Of a stretch of DNA of 31,633 nt, positions 14,919 through 23,315 are shown piece by piece. The DNA is taken from the NCBI GenBank assembly GCA_036562565.1, contig DATCJY010000046.1, forward strand, positions 1-31,633, given 5' to 3'. This DNA comes from DATCJY01 sp036562565. GTDB lineage: Bacteria > Bacteroidota > Bacteroidia > Flavobacteriales_D > Sanyastnellaceae. Position 1 is the stretch's first letter, and the number at the start of each line of letters is the position of its first letter. The position numbers and the translations under genes are program-made. The notes beneath the pieces were generated by a model, which ran no database searches, was not told the origin of the DNA, and saw nothing but the letters and a program-made list of their open reading frames with translations.

Positions 14919-15712
14919 TGGGCTCATTCTTCGAGATTAAATCCTATATCCAGCACCTATTTCGTTCTAAAGGAAAGGGGGGGCATGGTATCCATTCTCC
15001 TTGGGTCTATGAGCTCATCACACAGGTATTGCATCGCGATAAGTTGTTTTATTTCGTTGACGCAATAGAAGCCGAGCGCAAAGCATTGCTTCGTAAGCAT
15101 ACGTTGTTAGAAATAATGGATTTGGGTGCGGGTTCGCACGTGAGTCGTTCCAACAAACGGAGCATATCTGAGATGGCAAGTGCGGCATTGCAGCCGGCTC
15201 CTCAAGCGCAAGCACTGGCCAAAATGGTGCATCACTATCAGCCCGAGAAAATAATAGAACTTGGCACCAGTCTGGGCATTACAACCGCCTACCTCAAATC
15301 GGCAAAACCTACGTCAGAACTTTTTACCATTGAAGGCGATAAAGCCATTGCCGGTGTAGCCAAAGAGGTTTGGCAAAGGCTAGGGCTGAAAGACATCGAA
15401 CTGGTGATTGGCAATATTGATGTACAACTGCCCTCGGTTTTGCAAAAAATGCAACGTGTAGATTTTGCGTTGCTCGATGCCAATCATCGCTATGAACCAA
15501 CCCTGCGCTATTTCAATTGGATATTGCCCTATTGTCATGAAGATACCATTCTTATTTTGGATGATATTCATTGGTCAAAAGAAATGAATCGCGCTTGGAA
15601 CGATATCGTTCAGCATACTGCGATAACCATCAGCATTGACTTCTTTCATTTTGGGCTCTTGCACTTTAAAAAGGGGAAGGAGAAGGAACATTTTATAGTT
15701 CCACTTCCCTAA
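14918..15712 (+). CDS. class I SAM-dependent methyltransferase
   Basis: 264 residues. The N-terminus carries the Bacteroidota signature GGHGIHSPWVYELI (21-34). The Rossmann core begins with KIIELGTSLGITTAYL (motif I, 111-126), followed by LFTIEGDKA (acidic loop), VDFALLDANHRYE (motif IV-like DxNH) and TILILDDIHWS. This resembles the O-methyltransferase-like (methyltransf_24) group, but the substrate is unknown. Translation starts at GTG 14918, sharing a G with the TAG stop of lpxD, so it is translationally coupled to that gene. A role in envelope or lipid modification is possible, but only by position. No terminator is evident after it. Confidence 0.87.
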   Translation: MGSFFEIKSYIQHLFRSKGKGGHGIHSPWVYELITQVLHRDKLFYFVDAIEAERKALLRKHTLLEIMDLGAGSHVSRSNKRSISEMASAALQPAPQAQALAKMVHHYQPEKIIELGTSLGITTAYLKSAKPTSELFTIEGDKAIAGVAKEVWQRLGLKDIELVIGNIDVQLPSVLQKMQRVDFALLDANHRYEPTLRYFNWILPYCHEDTILILDDIHWSKEMNRAWNDIVQHTAITISIDFFHFGLLHFKKGKEKEHFIVPLP

Positions 15713-15768
15713 AAAATAGCCGGACACATTATTTCTTTCGATAAAAAATGATTTTGGCACGATTCTTT

Positions 15769-15776
15769 TAAATTTG
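15769..15776 (+). promoter_or_regulatory. Bacteroidota -7 box upstream of the small secreted protein
   Basis: TAAATTTG is an exact TAnnTTTG match 37 bases before the ATG at 15813. The nearest TTG (15754-15756) is only 12 bases away, shorter than the usual spacing, so only the -7 part is supported. Confidence 0.5.
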
Positions 15777-15812
15777 ACAAGCGAGATAAACAACTAAAAA
15801 TCCTTATTGATT

Positions 15813-16283
15813 ATGAAAAAAATTTTGATTCTGGCCATGTTGGCACTTCCTGTGGCCGGTTTTAGCCAAGCACAACTTACTAAACCTGATGGTGCTGATC
15901 CGAAAGTAAGACAAGCACGTCCAAACATTGAGTCAGTAGAGGCTATTTATGTAGAAATCGTTGTCAGCAATAACGAAAAAGAAGGTCAGGTAATTCGTAC
16001 ACAGATTGCCAGTGAAGCATTCGAGAAAGTGACCGATAAAGAATCAATTGTTCAGCTGAAAGAGCTTTCTGATAAGTCCTATAAAACTGTTCCGGATGCG
16101 ATGGCCGATTTGGCATCCAAGCACTTCAAGTTTGTTACCAGCTACCAATTGGTTGGCAAAGATGGTAAACCGACCGCTCATTTGATTTTTGAGAAACGTG
16201 CGTTGGGCAAATCGGCTCGTGAGGAGATGGAAAGACAAACTGCTCCGCGTCCTGCAGTAACACCTCCTGCAAAAACGAAATAA
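15813..16283 (+). CDS. small secreted protein of unknown function (156 aa)
   Basis: I do not recognise a family. The ATG at 15813 starts a clear signal peptide (MKKILILAMLALPVAGFSQ, cut near residue 18-19). The mature protein has a central alpha/beta region with IESVEAIYVEIVVSNN, a helix around YKTVPDAMADLASKHF and then FVTSYQLVGKDGKPTAHLIFEKR. It ends in a Pro/Lys tail (APRPAVTPPAKTK). An in-frame codon 6 bases upstream would only add two residues. It appears to be a single-gene unit: its own -7 box precedes it and a strong terminator follows. A periplasmic or surface location is likely. Confidence 0.8.
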   Translation: MKKILILAMLALPVAGFSQAQLTKPDGADPKVRQARPNIESVEAIYVEIVVSNNEKEGQVIRTQIASEAFEKVTDKESIVQLKELSDKSYKTVPDAMADLASKHFKFVTSYQLVGKDGKPTAHLIFEKRALGKSAREEMERQTAPRPAVTPPAKTK

Positions 16284-16306
16284 TTCGTAATTGAAGTCTA
16301 TTATTG

Positions 16307-16343
16307 CAAAGCCTTTCCACCTTTGGGAAGGCTTTGTTTTTTT
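16307..16343 (+). terminator. intrinsic terminator after the small secreted protein
   Basis: A 12-bp stem with one G-T pair (CAAAGCCTTTCC / GGGAAGGCTTTG, 16307-16318 with 16325-16336), a 6-nt loop and seven T residues. It ends 10 bases before the histidine kinase start, so the kinase must use its own promoter or read-through. Confidence 0.93.
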
Positions 16344-16352
16344 AACGCATCC

Positions 16353-17318
16353 ATGAATCGTTCCGTCTCCATCTTTAAAGAAAAGCGTGCACGTATCATT
16401 CTTTATGTACTGGTCATTTATATGATGTTCCAGTTGGTGTGGTGGGGCTATTTGCTCATCGGTAACTACAAAGACCTCTATGCACTCAATCCCAATCTCT
16501 CAGATGTGGAACGAGGTTCATTGCTTCGCAAAAAGATATGGATGCTATTTGGTGAAGGTGCAGTGTTCTTGTTGCTCATGTATGTTGGATTCAGATATCT
16601 CAACAGGAGCATTACGCGCGAGTTGCAACTGGCACATTTGCAAAAAACGTTTTTGCTGTCAGTAACGCATGAGTTGAAAACACCGATATCAGCCATCAAG
16701 CTTTTTCTGGAAACAATGCGTACACGCAAACTTTCAGAAGAACAGCAGAAGTCCATACTCAACGATGCATTACGCGAAACCAAACGTCTGCAGGCTCTAT
16801 CTGAGAATATCTTGGTAGCACAACGCATGGAGCTAAAAGGCACTGAGTTTCTGCATGAATCAGTGAATGTATTCGATATCATTGAGGCCGAAGCTGCCCG
16901 CTATCGTGATGTGTTCAATGCCGATGTGGTCTGTGACTTGCAGGGGACATTCTTCATGAAAGGGGATAAGAACCTATTGCAATCACTCTTCAGCAATCTT
17001 ATAGACAACGCCATTAAGTATTCTCCTGTAGGTGCACCTATTATGGTAAAAGGCTATCGTCAGGAAGGGAATTATTGTATTGAGGTAAGTGATGCCGGAG
17101 TGGGGATTGCAGATGAAGAAAAGGATAAGGTTTTTGAGAAGTTCTATCGTGTAGGCAATGAGGAAACGCGTAACCACAAAGGTGCCGGATTGGGCCTATA
17201 CATTGTTTCCAGTGTTGTAAAAATGCATGGCGGCAGCATCTTTGTGCACGATAATCAACCGGTCGGAACCGTCATAACAGTTTGTTTTAAGAATCAAGGT
17301 CTAAATGAAAAAGGATAA
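16353..17318 (+). CDS. membrane sensor histidine kinase (orphan)
   Basis: 321 residues from ATG 16353, chosen because the upstream in-frame codon lies in the terminator T run. Two membrane segments (about 13-36 and 62-82) enclose a short 25-residue external loop. There is no recognisable HAMP or sensor domain. The HisKA domain has its phospho-acceptor at H106 (SVTHELKTPI). The HATPase part has N box SNLIDNAIKYSP, G1 box DAGVGIADEEKDKVFEKFY and G2 box GAGLGLYIVSSVV, so it should be active. Its 3' end overlaps gpmI by 14 bases, and no response regulator is adjacent, which is unusual. The signal is unknown; with so short a loop it may sense a membrane partner. Confidence 0.9.
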   Translation: MNRSVSIFKEKRARIILYVLVIYMMFQLVWWGYLLIGNYKDLYALNPNLSDVERGSLLRKKIWMLFGEGAVFLLLMYVGFRYLNRSITRELQLAHLQKTFLLSVTHELKTPISAIKLFLETMRTRKLSEEQQKSILNDALRETKRLQALSENILVAQRMELKGTEFLHESVNVFDIIEAEAARYRDVFNADVVCDLQGTFFMKGDKNLLQSLFSNLIDNAIKYSPVGAPIMVKGYRQEGNYCIEVSDAGVGIADEEKDKVFEKFYRVGNEETRNHKGAGLGLYIVSSVVKMHGGSIFVHDNQPVGTVITVCFKNQGLNEKG

Positions 17319-18828
17319 AAAAGTGGCCCTCATCATTTTGGATGGTTGGGGTCATGGCAGAAAGGATGATAGCAATGCTATCTATAAAGCACACACACCA
17401 TTTACCGATTCGTTATATGTGAAGTATGCACATGCTGAATTGCGCACCGATGGTGAGAATGTAGGTTTGCCCGATGGTCAAATGGGTAACAGTGAAGTTG
17501 GTCACACCAATATAGGAGCGGGCAGAATCGTCTATCAGGATTTGGTAAAAATCAACATTGCTGCAAGAGAAAGAGCCTTGCATTCACATCCGCAAATACG
17601 TCACGCAATCGAATACGCGCGTGAGAAAAAATGCAAGGTGCACTTGATGGGACTGGTGAGCGATGGAGGAGTTCACTCACACATCAATCACCTCAAAGCA
17701 TTATGTGAGATAGCGGCAGAAGCACAACTACCGAATGTCTTTATCCATGCCTTCACGGATGGAAGGGATACTGACCCACAAAGTGGTGCCGGCTTCATTC
17801 AGGATTTGGAGCAATTCATCGAGCACCGCGGTGTAAAGATTGCCTCTGTCATTGGTCGCTATTATGCAATGGATAGGGATAAGCGCTGGGAGCGCATCAA
17901 GAAAGCATATGATATGATGGTAAAAGGAGAGGGCGAGAAATTCAGCTCTGCTTCAGAGGCCGTTGCACAGTCTTATGCAAAAGAAATAACCGATGAGTTC
18001 ATTGAACCATCCGTAATGGTTGATGAAGAAGGACAACCGCTTACAACCATCTCATCCGGTGATGTTGTCATTTGTTTCAACTTTAGGACCGATCGTTGTC
18101 GTGAGATTACAGAAGCGCTGACACAAAAGGTATTTCCTGAATATGCAATGGAACCCCTTCCGTTATACTATGTGACAATGACGCGCTACGATGATACGTA
18201 TGAGAACGTACATGTCATTTACGAAAAGGATAACCTTGTGATGACATTGGGAGAAGTGTTGGAACAAAATGGAAAATCGCAAGTGCGCATTGCAGAAACT
18301 GAAAAGTATCCACACGTGACCTTCTTCTTCAGTGGTGGTCGTGAAAAGGAGTTCGAAGGAGAAAAGCGCATCATGATTCCTTCTCCTAAAGTAGCTACTT
18401 ATGACTTACAACCGGAGATGAGTGCCCAAGGTGTCGCGGATGCCATTATTCAGGAAATGGAGTTGAACGCACCGGACTTTATCTGTTTGAATTTTGCTAA
18501 TCCGGATATGGTTGGGCACACAGGCGTGTTTGAAGCCATTATGAAGGCTGTGGAGACAACCGATAATTGTTTGCACCAAGTTGTGAATGCCGGTCAGCGC
18601 AATGGCTATTCTTTCGTCATCATTGCCGACCATGGCAATGCCGATTATGCTGTCAATGAAGACGGAAGTCCGAATACTGCACATACAACCAACCCGGTTC
18701 CTATTTGGATTTTGGACAGGGATGTACAGGAAGTTCGCAATGGTATTTTGGCAGATGTGGCCCCCACCATTCTCAAATTAATGAATATTCCTGCTCCTGA
18801 GGAGTTCACAGGTCAGGCCTTGATTTAA
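17305..18828 (+). CDS. gpmI: 2,3-bisphosphoglycerate-independent phosphoglycerate mutase
   Basis: The glycolytic enzyme that interconverts 3- and 2-phosphoglycerate using two manganese ions and a phosphoserine. The catalytic serine is S63 (GNSEVGHTNIGAGR). Metal-site residues include D13 (ILDGWG), D and H in NPDMVGHTG, and D/H in IADHGNAD; substrate-binding residues lie in TDGRDTDP and YYAMDRDKRWER. At 507 residues it is full length for the alkaline-phosphatase-like mutase. The ATG lies inside the end of the kinase gene in another frame, so the two share an mRNA. A strong terminator follows. Confidence 0.97.
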   Translation: MKKDKKVALIILDGWGHGRKDDSNAIYKAHTPFTDSLYVKYAHAELRTDGENVGLPDGQMGNSEVGHTNIGAGRIVYQDLVKINIAARERALHSHPQIRHAIEYAREKKCKVHLMGLVSDGGVHSHINHLKALCEIAAEAQLPNVFIHAFTDGRDTDPQSGAGFIQDLEQFIEHRGVKIASVIGRYYAMDRDKRWERIKKAYDMMVKGEGEKFSSASEAVAQSYAKEITDEFIEPSVMVDEEGQPLTTISSGDVVICFNFRTDRCREITEALTQKVFPEYAMEPLPLYYVTMTRYDDTYENVHVIYEKDNLVMTLGEVLEQNGKSQVRIAETEKYPHVTFFFSGGREKEFEGEKRIMIPSPKVATYDLQPEMSAQGVADAIIQEMELNAPDFICLNFANPDMVGHTGVFEAIMKAVETTDNCLHQVVNAGQRNGYSFVIIADHGNADYAVNEDGSPNTAHTTNPVPIWILDRDVQEVRNGILADVAPTILKLMNIPAPEEFTGQALI

Positions 18829-18853
18829 GCAGGTTAAAGAAACAGGGAAATGA

Positions 18854-18884
18854 AAAAGCCCCGAAGTTGAATTCGGGGCTTTTC
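18854..18884. terminator. bidirectional terminator between gpmI and the T9SS cargo gene
   Basis: A perfect 12-bp stem (AAAAGCCCCGAA / TTCGGGGCTTTT) with a 6-nt loop, with A residues on one side and T on the other. It serves gpmI on the plus strand and could also stop transcription of the convergent minus-strand gene, which ends about 100 bases away. Confidence 0.92.
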
Positions 18885-18983
18885 TATGTTTTGTGTTTTC
18901 ATTCTATCCAGGAAGACCGGAAGCGTATTTTAAAACAACAAGGTGTCACTTTTCAGAGTGATACATTGTTGCGTTCCATACGA

Positions 18984-21900
18984 TTATTTAGTCACCATCA
19001 TGCGCTGGGTTCTTACTTCATTTCCGGTAGTAAACTCAACCATATACACACCTTGTGCAAGTGGTTTGCTGAAGTTCACCATCGTGTTCAAAGAACCTTC
19101 AACGGTATAGCGGTTGCTATATACTTCGCGGCCCATGCTATCCATGATGCGAACAAATACTTCAGGAGTAGTAATACCGGTGATGTTGAGGTTTACTAAT
19201 TCTCCATTGTTCGGGTTAGGATAGATGTTGGTGCTAATGCTTTCTCCGGTGTATGCAAGACTTGCAACAGCGTTGTTGTTGACAGCAGCAATTGCAGCCG
19301 GTGCGGTACCGTTTACAGCAATTACTTGTGCCGGTCCGTACTCGCCTTCATAACCGCTGAAGCGAGGTTTCCAGCGCACACTCCAGTAACCGATGGCACT
19401 GTTTTGCGCTAATGGCAAACTGTTGAATGCGTAGTTGAGGTTGATATAAGGACCGGTTACTGACACCGTTTTTTCGAAAGAGTCGAGCGGTTGTGGATCA
19501 TCACCGTTGCAATTGGCTACAGGAGTGAACTCAATACGGAAACCGGTTGTATTACAGATGCTGTTTGGTCCCACGTATTGTCCATAGAGGTAACCACTTC
19601 TTGCAAGCACAGCTCCGTTCACGCATTTGTTGTTTTCCTGAACCTCAATCATGCGGTGTGGTTCTATTGTCAAGCTGTAAGTTTCAGGGTTCGAAACATA
19701 AATTGTTTCCGGTTCACCAAGGCCGTTTTCGAGCACATATTTGGTTTTAACTTTAAATGTGTAGTTGCCACCGTGTTTCAATTGTGCAGAGGATGCATTG
19801 AGTGGCATGTAGTAGGTATTGGATGTGTAACTGCTGGTTTGTTGAGTTGCCACATCTGTAAATTCAAAAATGGTGCTGTGGGCGCCCACTTGTGAAGTAT
19901 GGAGCAATCCACAAAGGGAACGAGTTGTGGAAGAGCTAGTAGTCATGCGCAGTTTGCGAATACAAATGTTGAAGTTGCCGGCTGTTTGATTTACGGATGA
20001 AACAGCTACGCGATAACGCTCACCAACAACTAGGTTTCCATAGTTCAAAATTTCGTTGCCAATGCCATCCACTGCGTCTTCGATATCAAGTGGAGTGCTC
20101 AAATCAGAAATATGGTAAAGACGAATCTTGGCATCGATAGAGGAAGTAGAAACACGAATGCTCACACCTGTACTGATAGCATCAAATTGGTACCATACAG
20201 TTTGCTCTCCGGTTATATCACTGATACCTGTACCGGCAGTTGTTCCGGCCATTTGAGAGCAGCTAGGGTAATATTGAGTTTGCGAATTGTGTACCGGATT
20301 TGTATTGGAAGGACTCTGGTTAGATGGAGCCGGACACGTCTCTTCAGCAACACCATTACAGTTGTCATCAATGTTGTTTCCGCAAATCTCAGATGCTCCC
20401 GGGTTGATATTCGGGTCATTGTCGTTACAGTCGTGACCTAGCGGAGTTGTGATGTATCCGGCAGGTACAGTAGCACCATAGCAAATATCTTCTGCCCAAC
20501 CTGCAAAGCCATCTCCGTCCATATCTACGAAGAAGAAGCCGGATTGCCATACAGTGGCATCGTTATCATCACAATCACCGGTTGTGCCTACACCACCGCA
20601 AGGAACGATGGTGCTGTTACCATATCCGTCACCATCTAAGTCTTGGTAAGTCACCATGCTGTCGTTACAGTCTGAGTTGTTGGTAACGTAACCTTCAGGA
20701 GCTGTAGCATTGCAAGATGTAATGCTATTATTTGGGTCACCAAAGCCGTCACCATCTGCATCGCGGTAGTAGATGTAACTTCCGGATTGAACGGTAGCGG
20801 TTACAGCTTGGCGATTGCTCATGCACAAACCTTTTCCGTTAATCAAAAGTTTTGGGCGGTAGTTAGCTGTGTAAACCGAACTCCAACTAGAGAGCAAAGT
20901 TTGGTATGCAGAAGTAGTAAAAGATGTGTTGTCATAACGCACTGTAGAGCTTGCTACAGTGGAGGTATTCTGCCAGTAGAAAATGATGGAAATATTGGAA
21001 GTACCATCCCAGTAGAAACCAGAGCCGTTTAAGTTGAATGTATTAATACCGGCAATCGGTTGATAAGTAGTACCACTTAAGTTGCTGAAAACATAACTCA
21101 TATTCTCGTTGGCATAACCACCGGAAAGATCGTTGACGGATGTATTGCCCATTCTGATGCTGAAGGTGTTCAGAGCGCCACCCGGAGTAACAACATCCAA
21201 TGCTATGGAAGTAATATAGCCTGCAGAAATGCCGGCTGCGATTAATTCAGAAGCGCGAATGAGATAGTTAGAGGACTGACCTTTGTACAAGTTCGCTGCA
21301 TGGAAAGGGTTTTCACTGGCAAGAGTGCTGACAGATGAACCCGCACCAAGTTGTGCCATGTTGTTTCCGGAGGTTGATTGCCCTGCACTTACGTAGTAAG
21401 TGGTGGTACTGCTGATAGAAGGTGTAGAAAAAGTATTGCCGGTGCCTAGAAGGGTTCCACCTGTTTCAGCACTCCACCAGTAAAGTGTTCCGGCAGATGC
21501 CGTAGCTCCTAGAGTCACAGAACCGGTTCCACAGGTTGATCCAGGAGTTGTGCTTGTGATAATTGGTGCTATACAAGCAGTGCTGAATGGAATAGAAATC
21601 CATTCGCTATTCGATGATGTCGTGCAACGGTTTCTTAGCCAGAAATAATAGCTTGTGCCGGCAGAAAGACCGCTACTTACAGTAACGGTGTTTCCGGAAA
21701 TATTGGTACCGGAGCCTGTTGGAGGTGTGTTGGTGGTAGTAACTGCATAAGCTACACCGATGGAAGGAGAACCATTGGTCCAGCTGAATGTAGCAGTAGT
21801 TGTGGTCGTTCCTGTAACTGTAAGGTTGGTGGGAACAGCACAAGCGATTGGTGCAGGAGTATTCATATAGAAACGCACCTGTGGTTTAGTTGAAAAATTG

Positions 21901-22490
21901 GAAGAGCTAGTATTTGTTGAGCACAGGCTCGGTGTAGTTGATGTATTCGATACATAACGGTTTGTCGGACTGGTACCGGTTGTTGTATAAACCGAAGCTC
22001 CCGATGTTGAGTTGTTGGTAGAAGCTCTACTAAAGCAAATGTCAATGACAATATTGGAAGTACCATCCCAGTTGAACGGGGTTTGGAAAATAAGATCATT
22101 ATAACCTAAAGAGGGGTTATAGCTGGTTGCAGTATAAACTTGTGTGAGAATGCCACTAAAGTGATTATTCATTGTGGATTCAGTGGTATGCCCCATTTTA
22201 ATGGTGTAGTTTTGAATACCGCTGGTAGTTTGGTGAACATTCCAAGCCAAACGAGTGATGTTTCCCGCTACCCCTCCTGCTGCTTGAATTTCAGCAGCAG
22301 TGTAGAGAATTTGTGAGTGAAAATTCCTTGTGTTTGCGTAAATGGGGCTAACAGTAGTGTTACCCGTATTCCCTGTTCCACTTCCGATAGTGACATAGCC
22401 CTGTATTTGAGCCATGGCACTTATGCCTCCAAGAAAAATTACCGTGAGAAGAGCCACGGCATTGCGTAAATGCGTGTGTAGAAATTTCAT
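18984..22490 (-). CDS. large T9SS-exported surface protein with duplicated domain and Asp-rich repeats
   Basis: 1168 residues. Signal peptide 1-27 (AMA|Q). A first beta domain (about 36-208) recurs as a second copy (about 382-550); both hold a YANTRNFHSQ/FHAANLYKGQ-like opening, IKMGHT/IRMGNT and a WDGTSNI motif. Between them lie a fibronectin III domain (about 218-305) and an Ig-like domain (about 309-370). Residues 575-718 hold Asp-rich MopE-type motifs (DADGDGFGD, DLDGDGYGN, DMDGDGFAG, and DNDPNINPGASEICGNNIDDNC), likely calcium- or metal-binding. The C-terminus (about 1080-1168) is a type A sorting domain (IYPNPNNGE to GVYMVEFTTGNEV). It should cross the outer membrane via T9SS and be attached to or released from the surface. 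No catalytic motif is seen; adhesion is likely. Confidence 0.92.
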   Translation of the reverse strand: MKFLHTHLRNAVALLTVIFLGGISAMAQIQGYVTIGSGTGNTGNTTVSPIYANTRNFHSQILYTAAEIQAAGGVAGNITRLAWNVHQTTSGIQNYTIKMGHTTESTMNNHFSGILTQVYTATSYNPSLGYNDLIFQTPFNWDGTSNIVIDICFSRASTNNSTSGASVYTTTGTSPTNRYVSNTSTTPSLCSTNTSSSNFSTKPQVRFYMNTPAPIACAVPTNLTVTGTTTTTATFSWTNGSPSIGVAYAVTTTNTPPTGSGTNISGNTVTVSSGLSAGTSYYFWLRNRCTTSSNSEWISIPFSTACIAPIITSTTPGSTCGTGSVTLGATASAGTLYWWSAETGGTLLGTGNTFSTPSISSTTTYYVSAGQSTSGNNMAQLGAGSSVSTLASENPFHAANLYKGQSSNYLIRASELIAAGISAGYITSIALDVVTPGGALNTFSIRMGNTSVNDLSGGYANENMSYVFSNLSGTTYQPIAGINTFNLNGSGFYWDGTSNISIIFYWQNTSTVASSTVRYDNTSFTTSAYQTLLSSWSSVYTANYRPKLLINGKGLCMSNRQAVTATVQSGSYIYYRDADGDGFGDPNNSITSCNATAPEGYVTNNSDCNDSMVTYQDLDGDGYGNSTIVPCGGVGTTGDCDDNDATVWQSGFFFVDMDGDGFAGWAEDICYGATVPAGYITTPLGHDCNDNDPNINPGASEICGNNIDDNCNGVAEETCPAPSNQSPSNTNPVHNSQTQYYPSCSQMAGTTAGTGISDITGEQTVWYQFDAISTGVSIRVSTSSIDAKIRLYHISDLSTPLDIEDAVDGIGNEILNYGNLVVGERYRVAVSSVNQTAGNFNICIRKLRMTTSSSTTRSLCGLLHTSQVGAHSTIFEFTDVATQQTSSYTSNTYYMPLNASSAQLKHGGNYTFKVKTKYVLENGLGEPETIYVSNPETYSLTIEPHRMIEVQENNKCVNGAVLARSGYLYGQYVGPNSICNTTGFRIEFTPVANCNGDDPQPLDSFEKTVSVTGPYINLNYAFNSLPLAQNSAIGYWSVRWKPRFSGYEGEYGPAQVIAVNGTAPAAIAAVNNNAVASLAYTGESISTNIYPNPNNGELVNLNITGITTPEVFVRIMDSMGREVYSNRYTVEGSLNTMVNFSKPLAQGVYMVEFTTGNEVRTQRMMVTK

Positions 22491-22851
22491 TTTGTTTTTA
22501 AACTTTTATTTAAGTAAAATAGCTTGAGAGAAAACACAAAAGCAGCCATACACAATGGTGGTACGTCACTGTGCAGTGGTTTTTATTTAGTGATAATATA
22601 TAGGGAAGGAAGGAAGACTGACGAGCCTGTTTGTTCTCAATGTGGTACAGATGCTTATCATGTCTCTCTCGAAGTACAAAGATTACGAACAAAAGTTTAT
22701 CGACAAAGAGTTGTTATTTATCATCCGTTCTAATTGGTTCATCGTCAATCGTGGTGGGTGTTAGCAAGCAATAATTATTATCCTTTGTTAAGATTTGAAC
22801 AAAAAAATGGCTGCATACGCAGCCATTTATATGGAAATAAGTCGTTTTTTA
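22491..22851. other. 361-bp intergenic stretch without a gene
   Basis: This lies between two minus-strand genes. The part next to 22490 must hold the leader and promoter of the T9SS cargo gene, but no exact TAnnTTTG box is found; TGCTTTTG on the minus strand (about 22536-22543) is a one-mismatch candidate. A small inverted repeat (CACTGTGCAGTG, around 22569-22580) and the terminator at 22801-22828 are the only structures seen. Short reading frames here have no coding character. Confidence 0.6.
22801..22828 (-). terminator. intrinsic terminator of the two-gene exported-protein unit
   Basis: A perfect 10-bp stem (AAATGGCTGC / GCAGCCATTT) with a 4-nt loop, read on the minus strand and ending in seven T residues. 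It starts 24 bases after the stop at 22852. Confidence 0.92.
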
Positions 22852-23292
22852 TTATTTCAGTTCTTTCGAACCCACCATCACCGACACACATCCCTCATGA
22901 GCTGAAACGGTAGTTTGCTGAACAGGAACCCTCAGTTTTACAATGAGTTGCTGTGTGTTAGCCATCTTGAAATCAAAGATGTTGGATGAGTCGGAATTGC
23001 CTTTATAGATGGTTTCACCGCTTGTATCGGTCACCTCGTATTCTACTTTACCAAGAATAGGGTGGGCGCAAAGAGCGAGACGGTATTCCTTGCCACCGTA
23101 GAAGGTGAGAAGGAGTTCCGCCTCATCCCCAGGAACCAACATTGCCGAGTTGTAGTTGTCATTCTGAACATATCCCTCCAAAAGTGGCAGACAACGGTTT
23201 TTGGTAAATGCACGGCATTGTGCATCGCTGCTCAATGGCAATAGGTAGAGTGCCAGGGATATTAGTGCTGTAGTAAGAATTCTTGTATTCAT
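22852..23292 (-). CDS. unknown secreted protein (146 aa)
   Basis: No family recognised. A signal peptide (MNTRILTTALISLALYLLPLSSDA, cut before Q25) precedes a mature domain that is beta-rich with four cysteines (CRAFTKNRCLPLL near the start, then LALCAHP and HEGCVSV). Segments such as LLTFYGGKEYRLALC and VEYEVTDTSGETIYKG look like a beta sandwich. It follows the 298-residue lipoprotein gene by 23 bases and ends in a terminator, so the two form an operon. The cysteine pairs suggest disulfides in the periplasm. Possible roles are ligand binding or partnering the lipoprotein, but nothing specific is visible. Confidence 0.75.
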   Translation of the reverse strand: MNTRILTTALISLALYLLPLSSDAQCRAFTKNRCLPLLEGYVQNDNYNSAMLVPGDEAELLLTFYGGKEYRLALCAHPILGKVEYEVTDTSGETIYKGNSDSSNIFDFKMANTQQLIVKLRVPVQQTTVSAHEGCVSVMVGSKELK

Positions 23293-23315
23293 AATCAGTG
23301 CTGGGTGGTTAACTA

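Noticed and set aside
22524..22733. 69-codon plus-strand frame in the 361-bp intergenic stretch
   Set aside because: No start context, signal peptide or family feature; probably chance.
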